Source: Gemmata sp051859125 (GTDB lineage: Bacteria; Planctomycetota; Planctomycetia; Gemmatales; Gemmataceae). Taken from it: a stretch of DNA of 64,000 nucleotides. The translations under genes were made by a program, and so were the position numbers. Shown here in pieces: positions 25,507 through 34,317 of the stretch. The stretch is taken from NCBI RefSeq assembly GCF_051859125.1, contig NZ_JBHYGG010000223.1:49828-113827 (forward strand), written 5' to 3'. Positions within the stretch are counted from its first letter, which is position 1. Each line of letters starts with the position of its first letter. The notes under the pieces are model-generated. The model worked only from the letters and a program-made list of their open reading frames with translations, was not told the origin of the DNA and did no database searches.

Positions 25507-26637
25507 TCAGCCCTTCGGCTTGATCTCCTTGAGCAGCACGTCGATGGCCTCGTCCATCGCCTTCTCGCGGACGTGCTTGAACCGGATCACGCCCTTCTCG
25601 TCGAGGACGTACACGGTCGGGAAGAACTGCACCTTGTAGTCGGCGACCGGGCCGCCCTTCGCGCCGCCGTTCCACCAGTGGACCCAGGGCATCGGCTCCT
25701 TCTCGATGAACTTCACCAGCGTGTCCTTCTCGTCGTCGGCGCTCAGGCTGATGAACGCGAACGGCTTGTCCTTCAGGTTCTTCACGAGTTCGCGCTCGTG
25801 CGGGATCATGGCCCGGCACGGCCCGCACCACGTCGCCCAGATGTCGAGGACGACGACCTTGCCGCGGTAGTCGCTGATCTTCACCTTCTTGCCGTCGAGG
25901 TCCTCACAGGCCGAGTCCGGCAGCACCTTGCCGACGGTCAGGTTGTTGAGGAAGAACAGTTGGGCCTCGACGGCCTTGGCCAGCGGCTCTCGGTCGCCGC
26001 GGCGGCCGCCGATCTCGACGTCGCCGAACTCCTTCGCGGCCCGCCGGAGCAATCCCTCGGCCTCCTTGAACGCCGCGACCTGCTTGTCGCCCGGCTTGGC
26101 CGAGTCGCCCTCCTCCAGGATCCCGGCCCCGAGGTAGTACAGCGCGGCCCCCTGCACGTCCTTGTTCTTGGACTTCTCGGGCAGCACCTTGAGCAGGTTG
26201 CGGCCGGCCTCGCTCCCGCCGAGGCTCGGGAGCAGCGCCTTGAGCTTCGGGCTGTCGCCGTGGTGCTCGGCGAGCGCGGCGGCGACCTTGTCGGCCCCGG
26301 CCCCGGAGAGACCGAACCCGAACGCCATCTCGGCCGCGTCGGGCAGCGCCGGGTTCTTCGCGTCGTCGGTCGCGAGGGCCACGGCGGCGTCGAGCAGCTT
26401 CGGCCGCAGGGCGACGAACTTGGCGCGGAGGTCGGCCCGCTCGTCGTTCGTCTTTGCGGCGCGGAAGTCCTTCTCCAGCGTCTCGAACTCCTTGCGGAGG
26501 GCGGCGAACTTCTCGGCCGGGGTTTTCGGCTCGTCCTTCTTCTCTTCGGGCTTCTTGTCTTCGGGCTTCTTGTCGTCGAGCGCGCCGGCAAGGCCGCAGA
26601 GGCCGAGCGTTAGGGCGAGCGTGAGCAGCAAACGCAT
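25507..26637 (-). CDS. Secreted TlpA-like thioredoxin-fold protein (copy 1)
   Basis: A 376-residue exported protein. MRLLLTLALTLGLCGLAGA is a signal peptide, followed by a Lys/Glu-rich stretch (DDKKPEDKKPEEKKDEPK). A helical N-terminal domain (residues about 40-220) is followed by a TlpA/ResA-type thioredoxin domain with VVVLDIWATWCGPCRAMIPH, whose WCGPC is the redox-active CxxC, and a cis-proline region QFFPTVYVLDEKG. It should reduce or resolve disulfides in the periplasm; partners are unknown. The related gene at 26715-27848 is 77 bases upstream on the same strand, so the two probably form an operon after a tandem duplication. Confidence 0.88.
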   Translation of the reverse strand: MRLLLTLALTLGLCGLAGALDDKKPEDKKPEEKKDEPKTPAEKFAALRKEFETLEKDFRAAKTNDERADLRAKFVALRPKLLDAAVALATDDAKNPALPDAAEMAFGFGLSGAGADKVAAALAEHHGDSPKLKALLPSLGGSEAGRNLLKVLPEKSKNKDVQGAALYYLGAGILEEGDSAKPGDKQVAAFKEAEGLLRRAAKEFGDVEIGGRRGDREPLAKAVEAQLFFLNNLTVGKVLPDSACEDLDGKKVKISDYRGKVVVLDIWATWCGPCRAMIPHERELVKNLKDKPFAFISLSADDEKDTLVKFIEKEPMPWVHWWNGGAKGGPVADYKVQFFPTVYVLDEKGVIRFKHVREKAMDEAIDVLLKEIKPKG

Positions 26638-26714
26638 TGTGATCCTCAGGGGGTGCGGGGCGGAAAAACGAACGCGCCCGTCCGGCACGGGCCGGCCGGG
26701 CGGGCGTGGGGCAC

Positions 26715-27848
26715 TCAGCCCTTGGCCTTGACGGCCTCTTTCACGAGGTCCTCGACGGCCTTGTCGATCTTGTCGTCACCGGGGTTGCTGACCCACTTCT
26801 CGCGGACGATGCCGGAGTGGTCGATCAGGAACAGGCTCGGGAACGCGCGGACCCGGTACTTCTTGAGCACCGGGCTCTCGCCGCCCTCGTCCCACCAGTG
26901 GACCCAGGGCATCGGCTCCTTCTCGAGGAACTTCTCGAGGGTTTCCTTCTTGTCGTCGGCGCTGACGCTCACCAGCACGAACGGCTTGCCCGTGTTGCCC
27001 TTCACCAGCTCGCGCTCGTGCGGGATCATGGCCCGGCACGGCCCGCACCACGTCGCCCAGATGTCGAGAAGCACGACCTTGCCCTTGTAGTCGGAGAGCT
27101 TCACCTTCTTGCCGTCGAGGGTGAGCGACTCGACCTCCGGGGCCGGCTTGCCGATCTCGATGAACACGATCTCCTTGAGCATCTGGGTCTGCTTCTTGGC
27201 GAGTTCGGCGATCGTGCTCCCGCTGCGGCCGACCTTGGTGTCCGGCGCCTCCTTGACGGCCCTCTCGAACAGGTCGATCGCCTTCGCGATGCCGGCGGTG
27301 AGTTCCTTGTCGTCCTCTTCCTCTTCGGCGTTGCGGGCGGCCTTGAACCCGCGGATGAACAGGGCGGTCCCCTTCGCCTCCTTGTCCGTGGCCTTCTCGC
27401 TCACGGCGACGAGGAGCTTGTCGCCGCCGGCCCCGAGCCGCATGGCGGGGGTGAGCAGGTCCTTGACCTTCGGGTTGGCGGCGTGGTGCTCGGCGAGCAG
27501 CGCGAGGGCCGCGTCGACCTCGGCGATCCCGTCGGCCCTGGCCTCGCCCGCGGCGGTGACGACGAACTCGGCCGCGGCGAACCCGGTGTCGCCCTTGGGG
27601 TCGTCCTTGGCGATCGCGAGCGCCTTGTCGGCGGTCAGCGCGACGAGTTCCCGCATCTCGACCTGGACGCCCCGCTTGTCGGCGGGGTCGCTCGCCTTCT
27701 TGAACCGGTCCTTGAGTTCGGCCAGTTCGGTGTCGAACTTCTTCTTGAGCGCGGTCAGCTTCTCGGCCCCCTCGGACTTGCCGTCGCCGGCGTAGACGAG
27801 GAGCAGGCCGAGGCCGAGGGACACCGCGGCGGCGCAGAGCAGTCGCAT
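26715..27848 (-). CDS. Secreted TlpA-like thioredoxin-fold protein (copy 2)
   Basis: A 377-residue paralogue of the next gene. Signal peptide MRLLCAAAVSLGLGLLLVYAG, a helical domain with FERAVKEAPDTKVGRSGST in its second half, and a C-terminal thioredoxin domain (VVLLDIWATWCGPCRAMIPH). The segment around the active site is nearly identical to that of copy 1, including EKEPMPWVHWW, while the N-terminal domains share only the pattern. The two could act on different partners with the same chemistry. The 217-base gap upstream separates it from the divergent lysine-rich gene. Confidence 0.88.
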   Translation of the reverse strand: MRLLCAAAVSLGLGLLLVYAGDGKSEGAEKLTALKKKFDTELAELKDRFKKASDPADKRGVQVEMRELVALTADKALAIAKDDPKGDTGFAAAEFVVTAAGEARADGIAEVDAALALLAEHHAANPKVKDLLTPAMRLGAGGDKLLVAVSEKATDKEAKGTALFIRGFKAARNAEEEEDDKELTAGIAKAIDLFERAVKEAPDTKVGRSGSTIAELAKKQTQMLKEIVFIEIGKPAPEVESLTLDGKKVKLSDYKGKVVLLDIWATWCGPCRAMIPHERELVKGNTGKPFVLVSVSADDKKETLEKFLEKEPMPWVHWWDEGGESPVLKKYRVRAFPSLFLIDHSGIVREKWVSNPGDDKIDKAVEDLVKEAVKAKG

Positions 27849-28066
27849 GGGGTGACGTCCTGGGTGGGTAGTGGGTGCGGGCCGATCTCACCAGGGTACG
27901 TCGGTAGACGGGCGGGGGGAAGCGGGTATTCGAACCCGCGTCCGCGGGGCCGGCGGGATTCGGCCGGTCCGGCACGCCGGTTGCGGGTTACACTCCCCGT
28001 AACCGGGGCCGAGCCGATAATCTCGGTGCAACAACAAACACCCCGACACCCTCACGGAGACCGGTC

Positions 28067-28258
28067 GTGGCAGACACCATCAAGAAGAAGGTCGAGAAGG
28101 CGGGGGCGTCCGTCGGTAAGGTCGTGAAGAAGGCGGGCCGGAAGATCAAGTCCGGGGCCGTGGCCGTTGCCGACGCCGTGTCCGACAAGGCGGGCGACGC
28201 CGCGAAGGCCGCGAAGAAGGCGGTCAAGACCACCGCCAAGAAGCTCAAGGGCAAGTGA
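28067..28258 (+). CDS. Small lysine/alanine-rich basic protein, possibly nucleoid-associated
   Basis: A 63-residue protein, rich in Lys and Ala with repeated AKKA/KAGK motifs (KKVEKAGASVGKVVKKAGRK at the start, KKAVKTTAKKLKGK at the end). It has no Trp, Tyr, Phe or Cys and no signal peptide. The composition is like the tail of eukaryotic histone H1 and of bacterial H1-like DNA-binding proteins, so binding to DNA or RNA is plausible but not shown. The GTG start is supported by a GGAG at seven bases. A strong terminator follows 30 bases after the stop, so it is probably transcribed alone. Confidence 0.65.
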   Translation: MADTIKKKVEKAGASVGKVVKKAGRKIKSGAVAVADAVSDKAGDAAKAAKKAVKTTAKKLKGK

Positions 28259-28287
28259 CCACCGGTCCGGCGACCACCGGTCCGACC

Positions 28288-28326
28288 CGCACGCGGCCCA
28301 CCCGAAAGGGTGGGCCGCGTGCGTTT
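28288..28326 (+). terminator. Strong rho-independent-type terminator
   Basis: A perfect 16-base-pair stem (CGCACGCGGCCCACCC and its complement) closed by a GAAA loop and followed by TTTCCTCC. It lies 30 bases after the lysine-rich gene and about 95 bases before the CobW start. It is the longest perfect hairpin of this form in the window and shares the CCC-GAAA-GGG-type apex with the terminator at 19113. Confidence 0.8.
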
Positions 28327-28421
28327 CCTCCGCGCCTTCACGCGCAACTCACCTGACCCCCCGGGCGGCTCGGGGTACAATCCCCACACCGCGCAGCCGC
28401 GCCACCCCCGGAGGAACTCGA

Positions 28422-29540
28422 ATGCCCGCCACCGCACCCGACCGCGTCCCGGTCACCGTCCTCACCGGCTTCCTCGGCGCGGGGAAGACGACCCTCCTGA
28501 ACCACATCCTCACCGCCAACCACGGCAAGAAGATCGCCGTCATCGAGAACGAGTTCGGCGAGATCGGCGTGGACCAGGACCTCGTCATCAACGCCGAGGA
28601 AGAGATCTTCGAGATGAACAACGGGTGCATCTGCTGCACCGTCCGCGGCGACCTGATCCGCATCCTCGGGAACCTGATGAAGCGGCGCGAGAAGTTCGAC
28701 TACATCCTCATCGAAACCACCGGCATGGCCGACCCCGGCCCGGTCGCCCAGACGTTCTTCATGGACGACGAGGTCCAGAAGAAGACGATGATCGACGGCA
28801 TCGTCACCCTCGTCGACGCCAAGCACGTCATGCTCCACTGGGACTCGCACGAGGTCAAGGAGCAGATCGCGTTCGCCGACGTCGTCCTGCTCAACAAGTG
28901 CGACCTCGTGACCCCGGGCGAACTCGATTCGCTGGAGCGCCGCATCAAGAAGATGAACGCCGTCGCCCGCGTCCACCGCACCACCAACGCGCAGGTGAAC
29001 CTCGACCACGTGCTGAACGTGAAGGGGTTCGACCTGGACCGCATCCTCGTCCACGAGCCCGACTTCCTGAAGACCGGCGGCCACGATCACAAGCACGACC
29101 ACGACCACAAGCACGACCACGACGGAAAGGACCACTCGCACTGCGACCACGAGCACGACCACTGCGAGCACGACCACGACCACAAGACGCACTCGCTCGA
29201 AGTTCACGACGCGCACGCGCACCCCGAGCCCGACCACGTCCACGACGAGTCGGTGTCGAGCGTCGGCCTGACGATCGAAGGAGACCTGGACGCGAAGCGG
29301 CTGAACAAGTGGATGAGCGAGTTGCTCCAGTCCAAGGGCGGCGACATCTTCCGCATGAAGGGCGTACTGTCGATCAAGGGCGACCCGAACCGGTTCGTGT
29401 TCCAGGGCGTTCACATGCTGTTCGACGGCCGCGTCGACAAGCCCTGGGGCAAGACCCCGCGGTCGAACAAGCTGATCTTCATCGGTCGGAACCTCGACCG
29501 CGACGAGCTGACCGCGGGGTTCAAGAAGTGCCTCGCTTAG
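28422..29540 (+). CDS. CobW/COG0523-family GTPase with histidine-rich linker
   Basis: A 372-residue G3E-family GTPase that delivers metal ions to client proteins (zinc in ZNG1/YjiA-like members, cobalt in CobW). Walker A is GFLGAGKTT (residues 16-24), the metal-binding CxCC motif is NGCICCTVRGDL (about 67-78), and LLNKCDL is the guanine-specificity motif (NKxD). A dense histidine-aspartate linker at about 223-272 (HDHKHDHDHKHDHDG and more) probably stores metal ions. A CobW C-terminal domain ends the protein. GGAGG precedes the ATG. Zinc is the more likely metal because no cobalamin genes are nearby, but this is inference. Confidence 0.92.
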   Translation: MPATAPDRVPVTVLTGFLGAGKTTLLNHILTANHGKKIAVIENEFGEIGVDQDLVINAEEEIFEMNNGCICCTVRGDLIRILGNLMKRREKFDYILIETTGMADPGPVAQTFFMDDEVQKKTMIDGIVTLVDAKHVMLHWDSHEVKEQIAFADVVLLNKCDLVTPGELDSLERRIKKMNAVARVHRTTNAQVNLDHVLNVKGFDLDRILVHEPDFLKTGGHDHKHDHDHKHDHDGKDHSHCDHEHDHCEHDHDHKTHSLEVHDAHAHPEPDHVHDESVSSVGLTIEGDLDAKRLNKWMSELLQSKGGDIFRMKGVLSIKGDPNRFVFQGVHMLFDGRVDKPWGKTPRSNKLIFIGRNLDRDELTAGFKKCLA

Positions 29541-29571
29541 CGGCCCGTTGAAGGTTGGCTGCCGAGCGGCA

Positions 29572-29637
29572 GGGCGAACCCTGAGCGCCAGCGAGGGGGT
29601 GACGCTTACCCCCCTCGCTGGCGCTCAGGGTTCGCCC
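29572..29637. repeat. Long palindrome downstream of the CobW gene
   Basis: Arms of about 28 bases (GGGCGAACCCTGAGCGCCAG continuing CGAGGGGG, and the matching CCCCCTCG continuing CTGGCGCTCAGGGTTCGCCC) form an almost perfect hairpin with a short loop. It differs in sequence from the GGCGAGCGGGGG family but has the same layout and position, 31 bases after a stop codon. Confidence 0.85.
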
Positions 29638-29693
29638 ACGACCAACCACGAACCACTCACCACCAACATCCCACAACCAACCTCCACCCTGCC

Positions 29694-30752
29694 ATGCCCC
29701 GCCTGAACCTGTTCGGTAAGTCCGAGAACAAGCTCCGCCCCGCGTGGCAGGCGGCGGTCCCCGACCACACCAACTCGCTGTCGTGGTCGCCGGACGGCAA
29801 GCTCCTGGCCGCCGCCGCGGTGAGCGGGCCGGTCACGGTCTTCGACGCGAACACCGGCAAGCCGGTCCACCAGTTGAAGGGCCACGGGTTCGGCACGGCC
29901 GCGGTCGCGTGGCAGCCGGGCGGCACGCTGCTCGCGTCGGTCGGCCAGGACAACAGTGTCCGCTTGTGGGACACTTTGAGTGGCCAGGAGGCGAAGACGC
30001 TCGAGGCCGGCGGCTCGTGGTCCGAGAAGGCGGTGTGGCACCCGTCGGGGCAGTGGCTCGCGACCGCGGCGGCGAAGAAGGTCCGCGTGTGGACCGCGGG
30101 CGGCGAGTTGGTCCGCGAGCTCCCGCCGCAGGCCGGCACGGTGATGGACCTCGCGTGGCGGCCGGGCACGAACCACCTCACGCTGCTCGCCTACGGGGCC
30201 GCCTCGACCTACGACCCGCTCGCCGGCACCGAGCCGGTGAAGCTGCTCGCGTGGAAGGGGTCGCCGCTCGCGCTCGCGTGGAGCCCGGACGGCCGCATCT
30301 TCGCGCACGGGAACCAGGACTCGACGGTCCACTTCTGGTACTACGACGAGTCGCACGACCTCCAGATGTGGGGCTACCGCACGAAGGTCCGCGAGCTGGC
30401 CTGGGACCACACGTCGCGGTACCTCGCGACCGGCGGCGGGCCGGTGGTGTGCATCTGGGACACGAGGGCGAGTTCGAAGGGGCCGGAGGGGTCGAAGCCG
30501 CAGATGCTCGACGCCCACGACGCCGAGTCGAGCCTCACGGCGCTCGCGTACCAGGCCCGCGGGTTCCTGCTGGCGTCGGCCTCGACCGACGGGCAGGTGG
30601 TGCTGTGGCAGCCGACGAACGCCCGCGGCCCGCAGGTCGGCGGCTTCAAGTTCGCCGAGGGCGAGGCGTCGGTGTTGGCGTGGAGCCCGGACGACAAGTC
30701 GCTGGCCGCCGGCAGCGGCACCGGTGCGGTCGCCGTGCTCCGTGCGGGGTGA
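29694..30752 (+). CDS. WD40 repeat protein next to the CobW GTPase
   Basis: A 352-residue WD40 propeller with blades LSWSPDGKLLAAA, VAWQPGGTLLASV, VRLWDTLSG, LAWSPDGRIFAHG and VVLWQPTNA. Seven blades can be counted roughly at 45-residue spacing. No signal peptide. It follows the CobW gene by 153 bases, across a palindrome. A functional link to the metallochaperone is suggested only by position. Its sequence is not especially close to the WD40 proteins at 6.6-17 kb; it has classical WD motifs rather than the degenerate ones seen there. Confidence 0.85.
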   Translation: MPRLNLFGKSENKLRPAWQAAVPDHTNSLSWSPDGKLLAAAAVSGPVTVFDANTGKPVHQLKGHGFGTAAVAWQPGGTLLASVGQDNSVRLWDTLSGQEAKTLEAGGSWSEKAVWHPSGQWLATAAAKKVRVWTAGGELVRELPPQAGTVMDLAWRPGTNHLTLLAYGAASTYDPLAGTEPVKLLAWKGSPLALAWSPDGRIFAHGNQDSTVHFWYYDESHDLQMWGYRTKVRELAWDHTSRYLATGGGPVVCIWDTRASSKGPEGSKPQMLDAHDAESSLTALAYQARGFLLASASTDGQVVLWQPTNARGPQVGGFKFAEGEASVLAWSPDDKSLAAGSGTGAVAVLRAG

Positions 30753-30807
30753 GCGCGAACCCGCCGCGTGGCCGCGTGTCTGTCGCATGACTCACATCGG
30801 AGGCGTC

Positions 30808-31566
30808 ATGCGGGCGGACATGGGGAAGGTGCTGGTCGAGCGGCCGCGGCTCAAGCGCCGCTCCGGCGACAGTCGGCCGGCGAAGGGTTACCGCAAGGAG
30901 ACCGAGCGGGCGCTGGCCGCCGGCGACCCGCCCAACCGGGAGCGGCTAACGAAGCGGTACGGGCACATACGCAAGTTCTTCAACGAGAACCTCGCCCCGC
31001 TCCGTCGGTTCCTCGACGCGAACGTCGGCCGCCCGTGGAACAAGGTCTACTCCGAAATCTGCCAGCACGTTGACCGCAGCAACGTCGTCCAGAAGCACGT
31101 CCTCACCCACCTCTTCGACTACGTCGTCAGGGACACAGTCCTCGTCAACGGCGAGCCCTGCCGTGCGGACGGGCGGCGCAGTTGGTATCGCGACGGGCCG
31201 TCGCTCCGCACGAGTTCCATCCGCCACCAGTGGTACGTCTGCCCGAAGTCGGGGCTGCTCCGCCGCAGCCGGTACGTCCCGTACCAGCACAAGGCGCCCA
31301 CTCCGCCCCGGCAGGTGGTGCTCAACAAGGCGCAGCGGTGCGTGCTGCTCAACGGGCAGTGGGAGTTGGTCACGGTCGTGCCGATGGCCGACGCCCAGAA
31401 TGCGGGCGGGTACGACGTGGTGCGGAAGCGGCACGCCTCGGGCTGGCAGCACGACCGCGCCCTTGCCGCCGCGTTCTACGGCGAGCCGGTCTACGCGGTT
31501 TCACGGCGAGTCCTCGCACGGTCTGAACTGCGCAACCTCCCGATCCCGATCGAGTGGTTGCGGTGA
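30808..31566 (+). CDS. Gemmata-type conserved hypothetical protein
   Basis: A 252-residue basic protein. It opens MRADMGKVLVERPRLKRRSG and contains ENLAPLRRFLDANVGRPWNK with VYSEICQHVDRSNVVQKHV following, then an RSWYRDGPSLRT segment and a C-terminal Arg-rich end (VSRRVLARSELRNLPIPIEWLR). I have a general recollection of this LRR-GRPWNKVYSEI pattern in multiple proteins of Gemmata genomes, but no function. The start at 30808 is chosen over ATG 30787 because GGAGG lies five bases upstream of it. It is 55 bases after the WD40 gene and may be cotranscribed. Confidence 0.72.
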   Translation: MRADMGKVLVERPRLKRRSGDSRPAKGYRKETERALAAGDPPNRERLTKRYGHIRKFFNENLAPLRRFLDANVGRPWNKVYSEICQHVDRSNVVQKHVLTHLFDYVVRDTVLVNGEPCRADGRRSWYRDGPSLRTSSIRHQWYVCPKSGLLRRSRYVPYQHKAPTPPRQVVLNKAQRCVLLNGQWELVTVVPMADAQNAGGYDVVRKRHASGWQHDRALAAAFYGEPVYAVSRRVLARSELRNLPIPIEWLR

Positions 31567-31584
31567 CGGCGTGAACGTGGTCCG

Positions 31585-32676
31585 TCACCGCTTCTTCTCG
31601 GCGACGGCCCGGGTCGCGGCGGCGACGAGCGCGTCGAGGATGCCCGCGTCGCCCGGCAGGAGCTTGCGGAACGCGGCGAAGTCGAGGTTCGCGTCGGCCG
31701 CCCGGCCCTGGAAGAGTCGCGTCAGCCCGCGGCGCGCCAGCGAGATCCCGTCGCTCCGGTCCTTCGCCCGGAACGCCTGGCACTCGGCCAGCACCTGGGT
31801 CAGCTTGTGCCGCTGCTGGTCGCGGACCAGCCGCAGGAGCACCCGCGTCGCGGACGGCGGGTCGATCTTGAACGCCTCGCGGTAGTCGGCGGCCGCGGTC
31901 GCGTCGCCCAGGTGGTACTTCGCGTTCCCCCGGGCCGCCCACCCCGCGGCGAGTTGCGGGGCCTTCTTCACCACCTCGTTCAGGTCCGCGAGCGCCTCGG
32001 CGTACTGCTCCAGTCCGATGCGGACGATGCCGCGGAGGTACAGGATCTCGGGCGAGGTCGGCTCGGCCTCGAGGAGCGCCGTCACGTCCGCGAGCGCCTC
32101 GGGGAACTGCTGCTGCATCATCCGGGCGGTGACGCGGTTGATGAGTGCGTCGCGGTTCCGGGGCTCGGCCCGTAGGGCGTCGGCGCAGTCGGCCAGCGCG
32201 CCGTCGAAGTCGAGCAGGTGCAGCCGGGCGGTGGCCCGGGCGACGCGGGTGGGGACGTGGCCGGGGTTCCCGTCCAGCACGCGGGAGAAGTCGGCGGCGG
32301 CCCCGGCCGCGTCCCCGGTGCGGAGCCGCTCGGCCCCGCGGCTGTTGAGCACCGCGAGGTTGTCCGGGGCCATCTCGAGCGCCTTCGCGAGGTCGGCGTC
32401 GGCCCCCGCGTGGTCGCCGAGGGCCCGCCGGGCGACCGAGCGGTTCAGGTACACGTCGACGTTGGTCTGGTCGAGGGCGATGACCGAGTCGAAGTCGGTG
32501 ATGGCGGCCGGGAAGTTCTTCGCCAGGAAGTGCGCCGACCCGCGGTTGAGCCTGGCCATGAGCCACGTCGGCTCGCGGTTCACGGCCTCGGTGAACGCCC
32601 CCGCCGCGGCCGCCGGGTCGCCGGCCCGGGCCAGGTTCATGCCGTTGTCGAAGGCCTGTTTCGCCGCCGGGTCCAT
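31585..32676 (-). CDS. Tetratricopeptide repeat protein
   Basis: A 363-residue protein made almost entirely of TPR units at 34-residue spacing: GMNLARAGDPAAAAGAFTEA, LNRGSAHFLAKNFPAAITDF, LNRSVARRALGDHAGADADL, LYLRGIVRIGLEQYAEALAD and others, about nine in total. No signal peptide or catalytic domain is seen, so a cytoplasmic protein-protein interaction role is likely. It is convergent with the upstream plus-strand hypothetical (18-base gap) and divergent from the DUF1501 gene (195 bases). Confidence 0.88.
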   Translation of the reverse strand: MDPAAKQAFDNGMNLARAGDPAAAAGAFTEAVNREPTWLMARLNRGSAHFLAKNFPAAITDFDSVIALDQTNVDVYLNRSVARRALGDHAGADADLAKALEMAPDNLAVLNSRGAERLRTGDAAGAAADFSRVLDGNPGHVPTRVARATARLHLLDFDGALADCADALRAEPRNRDALINRVTARMMQQQFPEALADVTALLEAEPTSPEILYLRGIVRIGLEQYAEALADLNEVVKKAPQLAAGWAARGNAKYHLGDATAAADYREAFKIDPPSATRVLLRLVRDQQRHKLTQVLAECQAFRAKDRSDGISLARRGLTRLFQGRAADANLDFAAFRKLLPGDAGILDALVAAATRAVAEKKR

Positions 32677-32871
32677 CGCTCACTCCTCGCACGCGAACTC
32701 ATCGGAGAACGGAAATTCTATCCCGCCGGGCGGCCCCCGGCGGATTTTGCGCCTCCCGCGTTTTCGGGTGGCGGGGCGCCGCCGGGTGTGGTGTATAATC
32801 ACCCTCGTCCGACCGCCCACCCACCCCGGCACGCCCCTCTCGCGCCGCACCCTCCCACGCGGGGACTCGAA

Positions 32872-34203
32872 ATGTTCGAGGTCGGCTCCTTCCGCTCGTC
32901 GCTGCACGGCGGCCTCTCGCGCCGGGCGTTCCTCACGGCCGCCGCGTCGGCCCCGCTCGCGTTCGGGCTGGGCACCCGCACGCTCTCCGCGCCGCCGCCG
33001 CACGCGAAGGCCAAGAGCGTCATCGTGCTGTGGCTCTGGGGCGCGCCGAGCCACCTCGACACGTTCGACCCGAAGCCGAACGCCCCCGCCGAGATCCGCG
33101 GCCCCTTCGGCACGATCCAGACCCGCACCTCCGGCGTCCGCTTCACCGAGCTGTTCCCGAAGACCGCGGCCCGGTCGGACCGGTTCGCCCTCGTGCGCTC
33201 GATGGTGAACTTCGACGGCGACCACCTCAAGGCGGGGTCGATCGGGCTGACCGGGATGCTCGAGGGGAAGGACGCGGAGGCGCCGAACTACGGCTCGATC
33301 CTGGCCCGGCACCGCGGCGGGAGCGACCTGCCGGCGTTCATGGCCATCGGCCGCGGGAACCCGCGGGACGTGGTCGGCCCGATGAAGGGGTACGGGGGCG
33401 GCGTGTGGGGCCGGAACTACGACCCGTTCCTCGTCGGGTGCTCGGAGCAGGGCGAGACCGACATCCCGGCGTTGAAGCTCCTCGACGGGCTCTCGCCCGC
33501 GGCGCTCGACGACCGCCGCACGCTCCTCGGAGACCTCGACCGCCTGAACCGCGCCGCCGACAAGGCCGCGTTCGAGAAGTGGGACGTGACGCAGAAGCGG
33601 GCGTACGGCCTGCTCACCAACCCGGACGCCCGCAAGGCGCTCGACCTGACGCAGGAGAAGCAGGCGGTCCGCGACGCCTACGGGCAGACGTCGTTCGGGC
33701 AGTCCTGCCTGCTGGCCCGGCGGCTCGCGCAGGCCGGGGTGCCGTACGTCCAGGTGAACTGGAGCCAGTACGTCGAGGCGATCACCCCGAACTGCGACTT
33801 CGGGTGGGACACGCACGTGTTCAACTTCGACCTGCTCCCCGACCGGCACGGCCCGGTCTTCGACCGCGTGTACAGCACGCTGCTGGACGACCTCCGCGAC
33901 CGCGGGATGCTCGACAGCACGCTCGTGGTAGCGATGGGCGAGTTCGGCCGCACGCCGAAGATCAACGCCCAGGCGAGCCGGGACCACTGGCCGCAGTGCT
34001 ACTTCTCGCTGTGGGCCGGGGCGGGGGTCCGCGGGGGCACCGCGGTCGGGGACAGCGACGCGACCGGCAGCGCCCCGCTCACCGAACCGTTCACCCCGGG
34101 GATGGTCGGCGCGACGATCCTCGAACTCGCCGGCATGGACACCCAGGCCCGTGCGGAACTCCGCGTCCTCCCCGGGATGCGGGCGATCCACGAACTCTTT
34201 TGA
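32872..34203 (+). CDS. DUF1501 twin-arginine exported protein
   Basis: A 443-residue DUF1501 protein with an alkaline-phosphatase/sulfatase-like fold. The N-terminal SLHGGLSRRAFLTAAASAPL is a Tat signal (RR followed by a hydrophobic segment). Conserved blocks are VIVLWLWGAPSHLDTFDPKP, MLDSTLVVAMGEFGRTPKIN and RDHWPQCYFSLWAGAGVRGG. Planctomycetes carry many of these, often next to cytochrome-containing DUF1549/DUF1553 genes; none is here. Substrate is unknown. It ends 19 bases before a palindromic element, and the TolB-like gene follows on the same strand. Confidence 0.9.
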   Translation: MFEVGSFRSSLHGGLSRRAFLTAAASAPLAFGLGTRTLSAPPPHAKAKSVIVLWLWGAPSHLDTFDPKPNAPAEIRGPFGTIQTRTSGVRFTELFPKTAARSDRFALVRSMVNFDGDHLKAGSIGLTGMLEGKDAEAPNYGSILARHRGGSDLPAFMAIGRGNPRDVVGPMKGYGGGVWGRNYDPFLVGCSEQGETDIPALKLLDGLSPAALDDRRTLLGDLDRLNRAADKAAFEKWDVTQKRAYGLLTNPDARKALDLTQEKQAVRDAYGQTSFGQSCLLARRLAQAGVPYVQVNWSQYVEAITPNCDFGWDTHVFNFDLLPDRHGPVFDRVYSTLLDDLRDRGMLDSTLVVAMGEFGRTPKINAQASRDHWPQCYFSLWAGAGVRGGTAVGDSDATGSAPLTEPFTPGMVGATILELAGMDTQARAELRVLPGMRAIHELF

Positions 34204-34222
34204 CGCGAGCATGATGCGTTTT

Positions 34223-34296
34223 GGCGAGCGGGGGGCGTCAGCCCCCCGAGTTCTTTGGTTCGCGGTTCACTTGGGGGCTGACGCCCCCCGCTCGCC
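34223..34296. repeat. GGCGAGCGGGGG-type palindromic element (copy 5)
   Basis: Arms GGCGAGCGGGGGGCGTCAGC...CCCCC and GGGGG...GCTGACGCCCCCCGCTCGCC. The loop region differs (TTCTTTGGTTCGCGGTTCAC). It lies between the DUF1501 stop and the TolB-like start, both plus strand, so it could terminate or process the transcript. Confidence 0.88.
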
Positions 34297-34317
34297 AAGT
34301 TTGCCGAGGAGCCTCCC

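Noticed and set aside
27918..27962. tRNA-like T-arm (GCGGGTATTCGAACCCGC on the plus strand)
   Set aside because: The stem-loop resembles a T-arm but the loop has one base too many, no CCA or acceptor pairing is seen, and no anticodon arm can be built in the neighbouring 70 bases.
28700..29414. Minus-strand open frame opposite the CobW gene rich in Val and Asp
   Set aside because: It is the complement of the His-rich linker and shows no independent signal.
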